Assembly: GCA_937910255.1 (NCBI GenBank)
Contig: CALEOQ010000063.1
Location: 1 to 5,530 of the forward strand
Direction of reading: 5' to 3'
From: an uncultured Caulobacteraceae bacterium
GTDB lineage: Bacteria; Pseudomonadota; Alphaproteobacteria; Caulobacterales; Caulobacteraceae
DNA length: 5,530 nucleotides
Shown: positions 1-5,474 of the stretch, one piece after another
Layout of the letters: the number at the start of each line of letters is the position of its first letter
Position numbering within the stretch: the first letter of the stretch is position 1
Notes under the pieces: generated by a model
What the model saw: the letters and a program-made list of their open reading frames with translations, nothing else
Databases searched by the model: none
Told to the model about the DNA's origin: nothing
Position numbers and translations under genes: made by a program

Positions 1-250
1 TGACGAAGGCCGACCAGGCCTCGCGCGGCACGCCCAGGGCGTCCAGCTGGGCCACCACATCGGCCGAGGGACGCGGCGAATTGGAGATCAGGATCACCGG
101 CCCGCGCTCGGCCCGCCAGCGGGCCAGCGCCGCGCAGGCGGCCGGAAAGCTTTCGCGGCCGTTGTGGATCACCCCCCAGACGTCGCTCAGCAGCACGTCA
201 TAATGGTCGGTGAGGTCGGATAGGCCCTGGGGCGTCTGCGGCGCGGTCAT
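1..250 (-). CDS. HAD-superfamily class IIA hydrolase (TIGR01459-like), 5' part only
   Basis: The ATG is at 250 and the frame stays open for 83 codons to the left edge, so the C-terminal majority lies outside the window. The visible part has HAD motif I as LLSDVWGVIHNG (Asp23 as the expected nucleophile) and motif II as VILISNSPRP (Ser56 or Ser58). The DVWGVxHNG form, with Trp25 where many HAD phosphatases have a second Asp, matches my recollection of the alphaproteobacterial class-IIA group TIGR01459, related to NagD/4-nitrophenylphosphatase-like enzymes. The likely role is a cytosolic Mg-dependent phosphatase; the substrate cannot be told from this part. It lies 57 bp downstream of the tipF-like gene on the same strand. 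No strong Shine-Dalgarno precedes the ATG, and a promoter-like pair lies just upstream. Superfamily assignment is firm; subfamily is likely; function is unknown. Confidence 0.85.
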   Translation of the reverse strand, partial: MTAPQTPQGLSDLTDHYDVLLSDVWGVIHNGRESFPAACAALARWRAERGPVILISNSPRPSADVVAQLDALGVPREAWSAFV

Positions 251-260
251 GAGGCGCGGC

Positions 261-287
261 GGTAAAGGTCGCCGCCCCCGCGGTCAA
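261..287 (-). promoter_or_regulatory. candidate promoter for the HAD hydrolase gene
   Basis: On the minus strand TTGACCG (281-287) resembles the Caulobacter housekeeping -35 (TTGACGS). Twelve bases later CCTTTACC (261-268) is a weak match to the -10 (GCTANAWC). The -10 ends only 10 bases before the ATG at 250, so a transcript from here would be leaderless or nearly so. That would fit the lack of a clear ribosome binding site. The -35 is good and the -10 poor, so this is tentative; read-through from tipF is the alternative. Confidence 0.35.
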
Positions 288-307
288 TGCGCCTTGCCGG
301 GTTTGGT

Positions 308-1567
308 CTAAGCCCGGCCGCCGGCCCGCCGGCGCAGGCCCTGGCGCAGGAAGTCGGCCGGGGGATCGGCCTCGGCCAGGACGGCCTCGCGAATCGGCCG
401 CGGCTCGCCGAACAGGTGACCCTGGCCATAGCCGACCTCGAGCTCCAGCAGATCGACGATCTGCCGCTCGCTCTCCACCTTCTCGACGATCACCTCGACC
501 CCATAGCGGCGGGTCAGCTGGCAGAAGTCCTCGGCGGCGAGGTCGGGCAGCGATTTCAGCACCAGGCGGCCGTCCAGCTCGATCATCTCGTCCAGCAGCA
601 TCTGGGCGCCGACCCGGACGAACTTCACGTCCGAGCGCGCCAGGTCCTGCAGGTCGAAGTCCAGGTCGGTGACCTTGTCGAGGGAGAAGCGGAAGCCCAG
701 ATCGGCCAGCTTGGCCATGTTGCGCGCCTCCACCGAGCCGCGGGCCTCGAAGGCGCCCTGACCCAGCTCGAAAATCAGCGCCCCGGCCAAGTCGCGATTG
801 GCCGCCAGCATGTCCAGGAACTGCGGGAAGAAGCTCTCATCCCCCAGGCTGGTGGGGGCGACATTGCAGAAGATGCCGACCTTGCGGTCCTGCTTGGCCA
901 GGCGCCGGACGATCTGCACGCAGCGGAACAGCAGCAGGTTATCGATGGCCGTCATCAGGCCCTCGGCCTCGGCCACGCTGATATATTCGGCCGGCATCAG
1001 GACCCGGCCGCTCTCGTCACGCAGGCGCGAGAAGCTCTCGTAGAAGATCGTCTTGCGCTGGGGCAGGGCGACCACCGGCTGCAGGTAGAGGTCCACGCGA
1101 TTGTCGGCCAGGGCCCCGCGGACGGTCTCCAGCAGGACGGCTTCGCGGCGGGGGTCGTGGCCCGGGCGGGTCTGAAGGGGGGCGGAGGTCATCCGCTCCT
1201 CCAGGCGCTGACCCATGCGCTGGACCAGGTCCTCCAGCATGTGCACCTCGCCCGACAGCTCCTCGGAGCGGCGCAGGGCGTCGTCGGTGACGGTCTCGAC
1301 CACTTCAGAAAGACGGGCGTCCACCCGTTCCACCTGGTCGATCAGAATGCGATGGGCGTCGCGGATGGCGGCGATCTCGGCGCGGAGGCCCGAGGCCGTC
1401 AGGGCGTGCTCGATCAGGCCGTGGAAGGCGAAGGCCAGGCCCAGGCCGCCGACCAGGGCGGCGACGCCCGCGCCCCAACCGCCGCCGTTCCGCCAGAGCG
1501 AAAGGGCGACGATCAGCGCCAGACAGAGATAGGCGCCGCAGAGCAGCGCAAGCGTCAGCCTTCGCAT
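308..1567 (-). CDS. tipF: TipF-like flagellar positioning protein: membrane-anchored, degenerate EAL domain
   Basis: A 419-residue protein. Residues about 4-24 and 31-52 are two hydrophobic membrane helices; about 58-125 is charged and heptad-like, probably a coiled coil; about 145-395 is an EAL domain. The EAL signature is altered: E177-S-F-S-R replaces E-[AV]-L-x-R, and the usual DDFG loop reads D297-K-V-T. Several metal and catalytic positions remain (E177, N235, E267, D297, K315, E362, Q382). This architecture is that of Caulobacter TipF, a c-di-GMP receptor that acts with TipN at the new pole to recruit flagellar switch components, and which is described as a binder rather than a phosphodiesterase. 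The ATG at 1567 directly precedes the first membrane helix (MRRLTLALL); upstream AGGCGGG is a modest ribosome site. It is the only motility gene here. Alternative: another membrane-bound EAL protein with a weak or absent catalytic site. Confidence 0.8.
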   Translation of the reverse strand: MRRLTLALLCGAYLCLALIVALSLWRNGGGWGAGVAALVGGLGLAFAFHGLIEHALTASGLRAEIAAIRDAHRILIDQVERVDARLSEVVETVTDDALRRSEELSGEVHMLEDLVQRMGQRLEERMTSAPLQTRPGHDPRREAVLLETVRGALADNRVDLYLQPVVALPQRKTIFYESFSRLRDESGRVLMPAEYISVAEAEGLMTAIDNLLLFRCVQIVRRLAKQDRKVGIFCNVAPTSLGDESFFPQFLDMLAANRDLAGALIFELGQGAFEARGSVEARNMAKLADLGFRFSLDKVTDLDFDLQDLARSDVKFVRVGAQMLLDEMIELDGRLVLKSLPDLAAEDFCQLTRRYGVEVIVEKVESERQIVDLLELEVGYGQGHLFGEPRPIREAVLAEADPPADFLRQGLRRRAGGRA

Positions 1568-1594
1568 GAACCCGCCTGTTCGAATCGCCTGGCA

Positions 1595-1618
1595 GTATCA
1601 GCTACGCCGGGCGCGCAA
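1595..1618 (-). promoter_or_regulatory. candidate tipF promoter
   Basis: On the minus strand TTGCGCG (1612-1618) differs at one position from the Caulobacter -35 TTGACGS. Nine bases later GCTGATAC (1595-1602) partly matches the -10 GCTANAWC. The spacer is one base shorter than the usual 10-14. It sits 27 bases upstream of the ATG at 1567, in the 113-bp gap after hbd. I saw no convincing sigma-54 element (TGGCAC-N5-TTGC) or full CtrA site (TTAA-N7-TTAA) in the gap. Tentative. Confidence 0.3.
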
Positions 1619-1639
1619 GTCGAACAGAATAGCGATTAG

Positions 1640-1652
1640 GCCCAGCCTGGGC
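1640..1652. repeat. short perfect inverted repeat between hbd and tipF
   Basis: GCCCAG and CTGGGC flank a single base. As RNA from the minus strand it would fold as a 5-bp GC stem with a 3-base loop, 29 bases after the hbd stop. The bases that follow (CTAATCGCTATTC) contain no U-run, so it is not a convincing intrinsic terminator. It could equally be a palindromic protein site about 75 bases upstream of tipF. GC-rich DNA gives such palindromes by chance. Confidence 0.3.
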
Positions 1653-1680
1653 GCCGATCGGCCGCAGGCGCGCGCAAGGC

Positions 1681-2559
1681 CTAGCGGGTGGGGACGGGGT
1701 TTTCGCCGCGGTAGTCGTAGAAGCCGCGGCCGGCCTTGCGGCCCAGCCAGCCGGCCTCGACATATTTCACCAGCAGCGGGCAGGGGCGGTACTTGGAGTC
1801 GGCCAGGCCATCATAAAGGACGTTCATGATCGACAGGACGGTGTCCAGGCCGATGAAATCGCCCAGCTCGAGCGGCCCCATCGGGTGGTTGGCGCCCAGC
1901 TTCATGGCCGTATCAATGGCCTCCACCGTGCCGACCCCCTCATAGAGGGTGTAGATCGCCTCGTTGATCATCGGCACCAGCACGCGGTTGACGATGAAGG
2001 CCGGGAAGTCCTCGGCGTTGGCGGTGGTCTTGCCCAGCGACCGGGCGAAGTTGACGGCGGTCTCGTAGGTCTCGGCCCCGGTGGCGATGCCGCGGATGAT
2101 CTCCACGAGATTCATGCGCGGCACGGGGTTCATGAAGTGCAGGCCGATGAACCGCTCCGGGCGGTCGGTGGCCGAGGCCAGGCGGGTGATGGAGATAGAC
2201 GAGGTGTTGGAGGCCAGCAGGGTGTCGGGACCCAGGTGCGGCGAGAGCGCGCGGAAGATGGTCTTCTTGACCTCTTCGTTTTCGGTGGCGGCCTCGATGG
2301 CCAGGTCCGAGGCGCCGACGGCCTGAAGCTCGGGCGCGCCCTTGATCCGGGCGAGGCCCGCGTCCATGGCGGCCTGATCGATCAGGCCGCGGGACACCTG
2401 GCGGGCCATCGCCTGTTCGATATGGGTGAGGCCGGCGTCGATCCGCTCGGCGCTGACATCGTGCAGCAGGACGTCATAGCCGCCCAGGGCGCAGACATGC
2501 GCGATGCCGGAGCCCATCTGGCCGGCGCCGATCACGCCCACCGATCTGATCTCAACCAT
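1681..2559 (-). CDS. hbd: 3-hydroxybutyryl-CoA (3-hydroxyacyl-CoA) dehydrogenase
   Basis: A 292-residue NAD-dependent enzyme that interconverts (S)-3-hydroxyacyl-CoA and 3-oxoacyl-CoA, typically 3-hydroxybutyryl-CoA and acetoacetyl-CoA, in the cytosol. An N-terminal Rossmann fold carries GAGQMGSG at residues 11-18, and Asp34 ends the second strand, as expected for NAD over NADP. The catalytic set can be placed by spacing against the human short-chain enzyme: Ser120 (in SNTSS), His141 (HFMNP), Glu153 and Asn191 (IVNRVLVPMINEA). The C-terminal dimerisation domain contains NHPMGPLELGDFIGLD and ends in GRKAGRGFYDY. Length is normal for the family. I prefer the ATG at 2559, giving MVEIRSVGVIGAG, over an in-frame TTG at 2574. 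It stands alone between the etf terminator and tipF, on the etf strand. FadB-type long-chain or PaaH-type use cannot be excluded; the enzyme class is secure. Confidence 0.93.
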   Translation of the reverse strand: MVEIRSVGVIGAGQMGSGIAHVCALGGYDVLLHDVSAERIDAGLTHIEQAMARQVSRGLIDQAAMDAGLARIKGAPELQAVGASDLAIEAATENEEVKKTIFRALSPHLGPDTLLASNTSSISITRLASATDRPERFIGLHFMNPVPRMNLVEIIRGIATGAETYETAVNFARSLGKTTANAEDFPAFIVNRVLVPMINEAIYTLYEGVGTVEAIDTAMKLGANHPMGPLELGDFIGLDTVLSIMNVLYDGLADSKYRPCPLLVKYVEAGWLGRKAGRGFYDYRGENPVPTR

Positions 2560-2580
2560 GTCCACTCGCCCCAAATCTGC

Positions 2581-2601
2581 GGGCCGCCTTCAGGGCCGCC
2601 T
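2581..2601. repeat. tandem direct repeat in the hbd leader
   Basis: GGGCCGCCT occurs twice, at 2581-2589 and 2593-2601, with a 12-base period (AGGCGGCCC twice when read on the minus strand). The pair starts 22 bases upstream of the hbd ATG. Position and spacing would suit a regulator or leader element, but the motif is GC-rich and may be chance. No regulator is identified. Confidence 0.4.
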
Positions 2602-2616
2602 CTGGTCTGTGACGGC

Positions 2617-2647
2617 TTTCTAACATGGGGGACGGCGGCCCCGCCAA
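2617..2647 (-). promoter_or_regulatory. candidate hbd promoter
   Basis: On the minus strand TTGGCGG (2641-2647) matches the TTGACGS -35 at six of seven positions, and GTTAGAAA (2617-2624) is a partial -10 match. The 16-base spacer is longer than the Caulobacter optimum of 10-14. It lies between the etf terminator and the hbd ATG, where a promoter is needed. The exact site is uncertain. Confidence 0.3.
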
Positions 2648-2710
2648 GGTCTTTATGCTGCGCCGCAATGTGATCGGGCGTCGGTTTGTGCCCGGAAAGC
2701 CGCAGTTGCG

Positions 2711-2762
2711 AACAAAACGGGGGGAAACGAAACGAGGCGACGCCCGGGGGCGCCGCCTCGCT
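2711..2762 (-). terminator. Rho-independent terminator of the etfBA operon
   Basis: Read on the minus strand, an inverted repeat at 2733-2760 has arms CGAGGCGGCGCC... and ...GGGCGTCGCCTCG. They give about 13 base pairs, including one G-U wobble, closed by a four-base loop. A T-rich tail follows, GTTTCGTTT and then GTTTTG (plus-strand 2712-2732), broken by a C-run. The hairpin begins about 25 bases after the etfA stop. The stem is strong; the interrupted U-tract is the only weakness. It should insulate etfBA from hbd. Confidence 0.8.
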
Positions 2763-2787
2763 GCAAGCTCTGAGCGTGGCTGCGGCC

Positions 2788-3720
2788 TTAGCCGAGGGCC
2801 GACATCAGCTCCGGCACGGCGGTCTTGTAGTCCGCCACCAGGCCATAGTCGGCGACCTGGAAGATGGGCGCATCGCCGTCCTTGTTGATGGCGACGATGA
2901 CCTTGGAGTCCTTCATGCCGGCCAGGTGCTGGATGGCGCCTGAAATGCCGATGGCGATGTAGAGCTCCGGCGCCACCACCTTGCCGGTCTGGCCGACCTG
3001 GTAGTCGTTGGGGGCGTAGCCGGCGTCCACCGCCGCCCGGCTGGCGCCGACGGCGGCGCCCAGCTTGTCGGCCAGGGGCTCGATGACCTTCTGGAACTCT
3101 TCGGCCGAACCCATGGCGCGACCGCCGGAGACCACGATCTTGGCGCCGGTCAGTTCCGGACGTTCCGACTTCACGATCTCTTCGCCGACGAACTTGGTCG
3201 CGCCGGCGCCGGCGCCCGCATCGATATCCTCAACCGAGGCCGAACCGCCTTCGCCAGCCGCCTTGAAGGCGGTCGGACGGACGGTGATGACCTTCTTGGC
3301 CTCGGACGACTGCACGGTCTCCAGCGCGTTGCCCGCATAGATCGGGCGCACGAAGGTGGAGGCGTCGACGACTTCGACCACGTCGGAGATGTGCGAGACA
3401 TCGAGCTTGGCCGCGATGCGGGGCGAGAAGTTCTTGCCCTGCGAGGTGGCCGGCGTCAGCACGGCGTCGTAGCCGGACATCAGCGGAACCACCACGGCCT
3501 CGATGGCCTCGGCCAGGCCGTGGCCCAGGTCGTCGCTCTGGGCCAGCAGGACCTTGCGGACGCCGTCGATCTTGGCGGCGGCCTCGGCGGCGGACTTGGC
3601 GTCCTTGCCGACGACCAGGACGTCGATGTCGCCGCCGATGGCCTTGGCGGCCGAGACGGTCTTGTGGGTGTTGTCGCTGAGCGCGCCGGCGTTCAGGTCG
3701 GCGATGACGAGTACGGCCAT
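2788..3720 (-). CDS. etfA: electron transfer flavoprotein, alpha subunit
   Basis: A 310-residue FAD-binding subunit of the EtfAB heterodimer. It carries electrons from acyl-CoA dehydrogenases and related flavoenzymes to ETF:quinone oxidoreductase. Domain I spans about residues 1-165. An Ala/Gly linker, DAGAGAGA, is at 167-174. The FAD domain starts near residue 190 and contains VSGGRAMGS (197-205), GASRAAVDAGYAPNDYQVGQTG (225-246) and the family signature from LYIAIGISGAIQH to VIVAIN (253-279), then NKDGDAPIFQVADYGLVAD. All expected FAD-contact blocks are present, and the length matches bacterial and mitochondrial EtfA. The ATG at 3720 overlaps the etfB stop by one base (TAATG), so translation is probably coupled; GGGGG lies about 8 bases upstream inside etfB. 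The FAD site looks like the ordinary housekeeping type; I saw nothing suggesting a bifurcating (FixAB-like) Etf. Confidence 0.97.
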   Translation of the reverse strand: MAVLVIADLNAGALSDNTHKTVSAAKAIGGDIDVLVVGKDAKSAAEAAAKIDGVRKVLLAQSDDLGHGLAEAIEAVVVPLMSGYDAVLTPATSQGKNFSPRIAAKLDVSHISDVVEVVDASTFVRPIYAGNALETVQSSEAKKVITVRPTAFKAAGEGGSASVEDIDAGAGAGATKFVGEEIVKSERPELTGAKIVVSGGRAMGSAEEFQKVIEPLADKLGAAVGASRAAVDAGYAPNDYQVGQTGKVVAPELYIAIGISGAIQHLAGMKDSKVIVAINKDGDAPIFQVADYGLVADYKTAVPELMSALG

Positions 3721-4469
3721 TAGAGCACCCCCGCTTCATTCTTGAGCTTGGCGACCAGATCGGCCGCGGTTTCGACCTTGATGCCGCCGCCACGCTTCGG
3801 CGGTTCGGCCACCTTGATCACCTTCAGGCGCGGCGCCGTATCGATGCCGAAGGACGCGATGTCCTTGGTGTCGAGGGGCTTCTTCTTGGCCTTCATGATG
3901 TTGGGCAGCGAGGCGTAGCGCGGCTCGTTCAGGCGCAGGTCGGCGGTGACGATCACCGGCAGCGGCGCTTCGATGGTCTGCAGACCGCCGTCCACTTCGC
4001 GGGTGGTCGTGGCCTTGTCGCCCGAGATTTCGAGCTTCGAGGCGAAGGCGGCTTGCGGCCAGCCCAGCAGGGCCGAGAGCATCTGGCCGGTGGCGTTGTT
4101 GTCGCCGTCGATGGCCTGCTTGCCCATGACCACCAGGTTCGGGGTCTCTTCGTCGATGACGGCCTTCAGCACCTTGGCGACGGCCAGGGGCTCCAGGTCG
4201 GCGTCGGTCTGGACCAGGATGGCGCGGTCGGCGCCCATGGCCAGGGCCGTGCGCAGGGTTTCCTGCGCCTGGGCCGGGCCGATGGACACGGCCACCACCT
4301 CGGTGACCACGCCCTTTTCCTTAAGACGCACCGCCTCTTCGACGGCGATCTCGCAGAAGGGGTTCATGGACATTTTGACGTTGGCGAGGTCGACGCCGGT
4401 CTCGTCCGACTTAACCCGCGGCTTGACGTTGTAATCGATTACCCGTTTGACCGGGACCAACACCTTCAT
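3720..4469 (-). CDS. etfB: electron transfer flavoprotein, beta subunit
   Basis: A 249-residue AMP-binding subunit and partner of EtfA. It starts MKVLVPVKRVIDYN. The AMP-site region VVMGKQAIDGDNNATGQ is at 113-129, and the EtfB signature TREVDGGLQTIEAPLPVIVT is at 156-175. The recognition loop that docks onto acyl-CoA dehydrogenases, NEPRYASLPNIMKAKKK, is at 181-197. Leu188 matches the human anchor Leu195. Lys193 and Lys196 match human Lys200 and Lys203, which are methylated in mitochondria. This near-identical loop supports an ordinary dehydrogenase-linked ETF. I start at the ATG at 4469, not an in-frame upstream start at 4538. The family N-terminus is MKVLVPVKR, and GAGG sits 5 bases upstream of 4469, whereas the extra 23 residues (MQCARETL...) are not family-like. 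First gene of the etfBA operon. Confidence 0.97.
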   Translation of the reverse strand: MKVLVPVKRVIDYNVKPRVKSDETGVDLANVKMSMNPFCEIAVEEAVRLKEKGVVTEVVAVSIGPAQAQETLRTALAMGADRAILVQTDADLEPLAVAKVLKAVIDEETPNLVVMGKQAIDGDNNATGQMLSALLGWPQAAFASKLEISGDKATTTREVDGGLQTIEAPLPVIVTADLRLNEPRYASLPNIMKAKKKPLDTKDIASFGIDTAPRLKVIKVAEPPKRGGGIKVETAADLVAKLKNEAGVL

Positions 4470-4474
4470 GAGGG

Positions 4475-4478
4475 CCTC
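4475..4478 (-). promoter_or_regulatory. etfB ribosome binding site
   Basis: GAGG on the minus strand (TTTGAGG-CCCTC-ATG) lies 5 bases before the ATG at 4469. It decides the start over the upstream in-frame codon at 4538. Confidence 0.7.
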
Positions 4479-4611
4479 AAATTCGCTTTGGGGAAGAATG
4501 GGTCGCATGGGGCATAACGTTTCCCGCGCGCATTGCAAGTCGGGCCGATGAGGTGATTTGCGCCTCAGTCAGCCCTAGCCAGAGGAAAAAAGCCCGAATA
4601 TGAGGCTGCCC
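4479..4611. promoter_or_regulatory. divergent promoter region between etfB and the small membrane protein gene
   Basis: About 130 bp separate the divergent starts, so both promoters should lie here. For etfB, TTGCAA on the minus strand (4532-4537) followed after 16 bases by TATGCC (4510-4515) is a weak sigma-70-like pair. For the plus-strand gene I see only a CCTAGCC element near 4573-4579 and no good -35. No clear operator dyad was found. The region is supported by layout; individual boxes are not. Confidence 0.4.
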
Positions 4612-4878
4612 ATGAGCCGTATCATTGACCGCCTGAAGCTGGTTTTCCTCGGGGCGTTCGTCCTCTCCCTGATCGCCATCTTCGGCTACCACGGATATTA
4701 TGTCTGGCCGGCCGAGCGCTGCGAGGCGCAGGGCGACTGGTGGGATCCGGACGGTCGCGTCTGCGCCCGCCCCGTGCTGATCTCCGACATCACCGGCCGG
4801 ACCATCCCTGAACGCAAGGCCGCGGAAGCCGCCAAGGCGCGCGCCGACGGGGGCGCTGCCCAGACGCCGGCCCCTTAA
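4612..4878 (+). CDS. small single-pass membrane protein with a two-cysteine extracytoplasmic motif
   Basis: An 88-residue protein that I do not recognise by name. A short basic N-terminus (MSRIIDRLK) is followed by one hydrophobic helix at about residues 9-30, ending in GYHGYYVWP. By the positive-inside rule the remainder should be periplasmic. That part has Cys37 and Cys51 framing GDWWDPDGR, a Cys-x3-G-x-W-W-D...Cys pattern that could form a disulfide-closed loop. An Ala-rich charged tail follows. Codon third positions are strongly G/C, which supports real coding. I chose the ATG at 4612 because TGAGG (4601-4605) lies 6 bases upstream; an in-frame ATG at 4600 would add MRLP, but its nearest AGAGGA is 13 bases away. 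It diverges from etfB and converges on the adenosyltransferase gene 10 bases downstream. Probably a conserved hypothetical; function unknown. Confidence 0.75.
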   Translation: MSRIIDRLKLVFLGAFVLSLIAIFGYHGYYVWPAERCEAQGDWWDPDGRVCARPVLISDITGRTIPERKAAEAAKARADGGAAQTPAP

Positions 4879-4888
4879 GGCCGCACGT

Positions 4889-5464
4889 TCAGCCACGGTT
4901 GGCGCCGGGGACCCAGAGCACATCGCCTTCGCCGTTCCCGTTGGCCCGCCGACTGGCGACGAACAGCAGGTCCGAGAGTCGATTGAGATATTTGAGCGCC
5001 GGCGCGCCCACGCTCGTCGAGGCGGCCAGGGCCACGGCCGCCCGCTCGGCCCGCCGACAGACGGTGCGGGCCTGATGCAGCGCCGCCGCGGCCGCTGAAC
5101 CCCCGGGCAGCACGAAAGAGGTGAGCGGCGCCAGGGCCGCATTCATGCCGTCGATCTCCTGTTCCAGGCGCGCCACCTGGCCGTCGCTGATCCGCAGCAC
5201 CCGCGCAGGATCCTCGTCGGAGACCGGCGGATTGGCCAGGTCGGCGCCCAGGTCGAAGAGATCGTTCTGGATGCGGCCCAGGATGCGGTCGAGATCGGCG
5301 TCGTCGGCGGTGTGCAGCCGGGCGAGCCCCAGGCAGGCATTGGTCTCATCCACCGCCCCATAGGCCTCGACGCGCAGGTCGGTCTTGGCCACCTGGGCCC
5401 CATTGGCCAGGCGCGTGGCGCCGCCGTCGCCGGTGCGGGTGTAGATGCGGTTCAGAACGACCAT
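4889..5464 (-). CDS. pduO: cob(I)alamin adenosyltransferase, PduO/MMAB type
   Basis: A 191-residue, all-helical ATP:cob(I)alamin adenosyltransferase. It transfers adenosyl from ATP to Co(I) corrinoid to make coenzyme B12, acts as a cytosolic trimer and hands the cofactor to enzymes such as methylmalonyl-CoA mutase. The ATP loop is IYTRTGDGG (7-15). Then come VDETNACLGLAR (38-49), QNDLFDLGADLA (66-77) and FVLPGGS (117-123). The basic stretch R133-T-V-C-R137-R138-A-E140 matches the R-x3-R-R-x-E cluster where human MMAB disease mutations fall. YLNRLSDLLFVASR (159-172) closes the active site. The length is normal. The real start is the ATG at 5464 (MVVLNRIYTRTGDGG). An apparent extension reading MCSSDLEAA is translated sequencing adapter. 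Only 10 genomic bases remain upstream, so promoter and ribosome site cannot be judged. The names cobO (an unrelated family) and mmaB are sometimes attached to this function. Confidence 0.93.
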   Translation of the reverse strand: MVVLNRIYTRTGDGGATRLANGAQVAKTDLRVEAYGAVDETNACLGLARLHTADDADLDRILGRIQNDLFDLGADLANPPVSDEDPARVLRISDGQVARLEQEIDGMNAALAPLTSFVLPGGSAAAAALHQARTVCRRAERAAVALAASTSVGAPALKYLNRLSDLLFVASRRANGNGEGDVLWVPGANRG

Positions 5465-5474
5465 GGCAGCTTCG

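Noticed and set aside
287..1639. 450-codon open frame on the plus strand, antisense to tipF
   Set aside because: It mirrors tipF and stays open because GC-rich third positions suppress stops on the opposite strand. Its product is His/Gln/Leu-rich with no recognisable domain, while the minus strand encodes a clear membrane-EAL protein.
1640..1680. GC-rich dyads after hbd, considered as an intrinsic terminator
   Set aside because: No U-run follows the hairpins, and the stems are short; kept only as a low-confidence inverted repeat.
1885..2673. 262-codon plus-strand frame antisense to hbd
   Set aside because: Same GC-bias shadow effect; low-complexity Gly/His/Asp-rich product, whereas the opposite strand has intact dehydrogenase motifs.
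3199..3221. GCCGGC-type tandem repeat, considered as a microsatellite or regulatory repeat
   Set aside because: It encodes the Ala/Gly linker (DAGAGAGA) between EtfA domains; coding composition explains it.
3230..3793. 187-codon minus-strand frame inside etfA
   Set aside because: Alternate frame of etfA giving an Arg-rich product; the etfA frame is unambiguous.
4470..4538. 23-residue N-terminal extension of EtfB
   Set aside because: EtfB proteins begin at MKVLVPVKR, and a GAGG ribosome site is correctly placed for the ATG at 4469.
4477..5142. 221-codon minus-strand frame spanning the small membrane gene and part of the adenosyltransferase
   Set aside because: The product is Arg/Pro/Ala-rich without a family signature, and it overlaps two genes with better coding evidence. 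It is a frame shadow.
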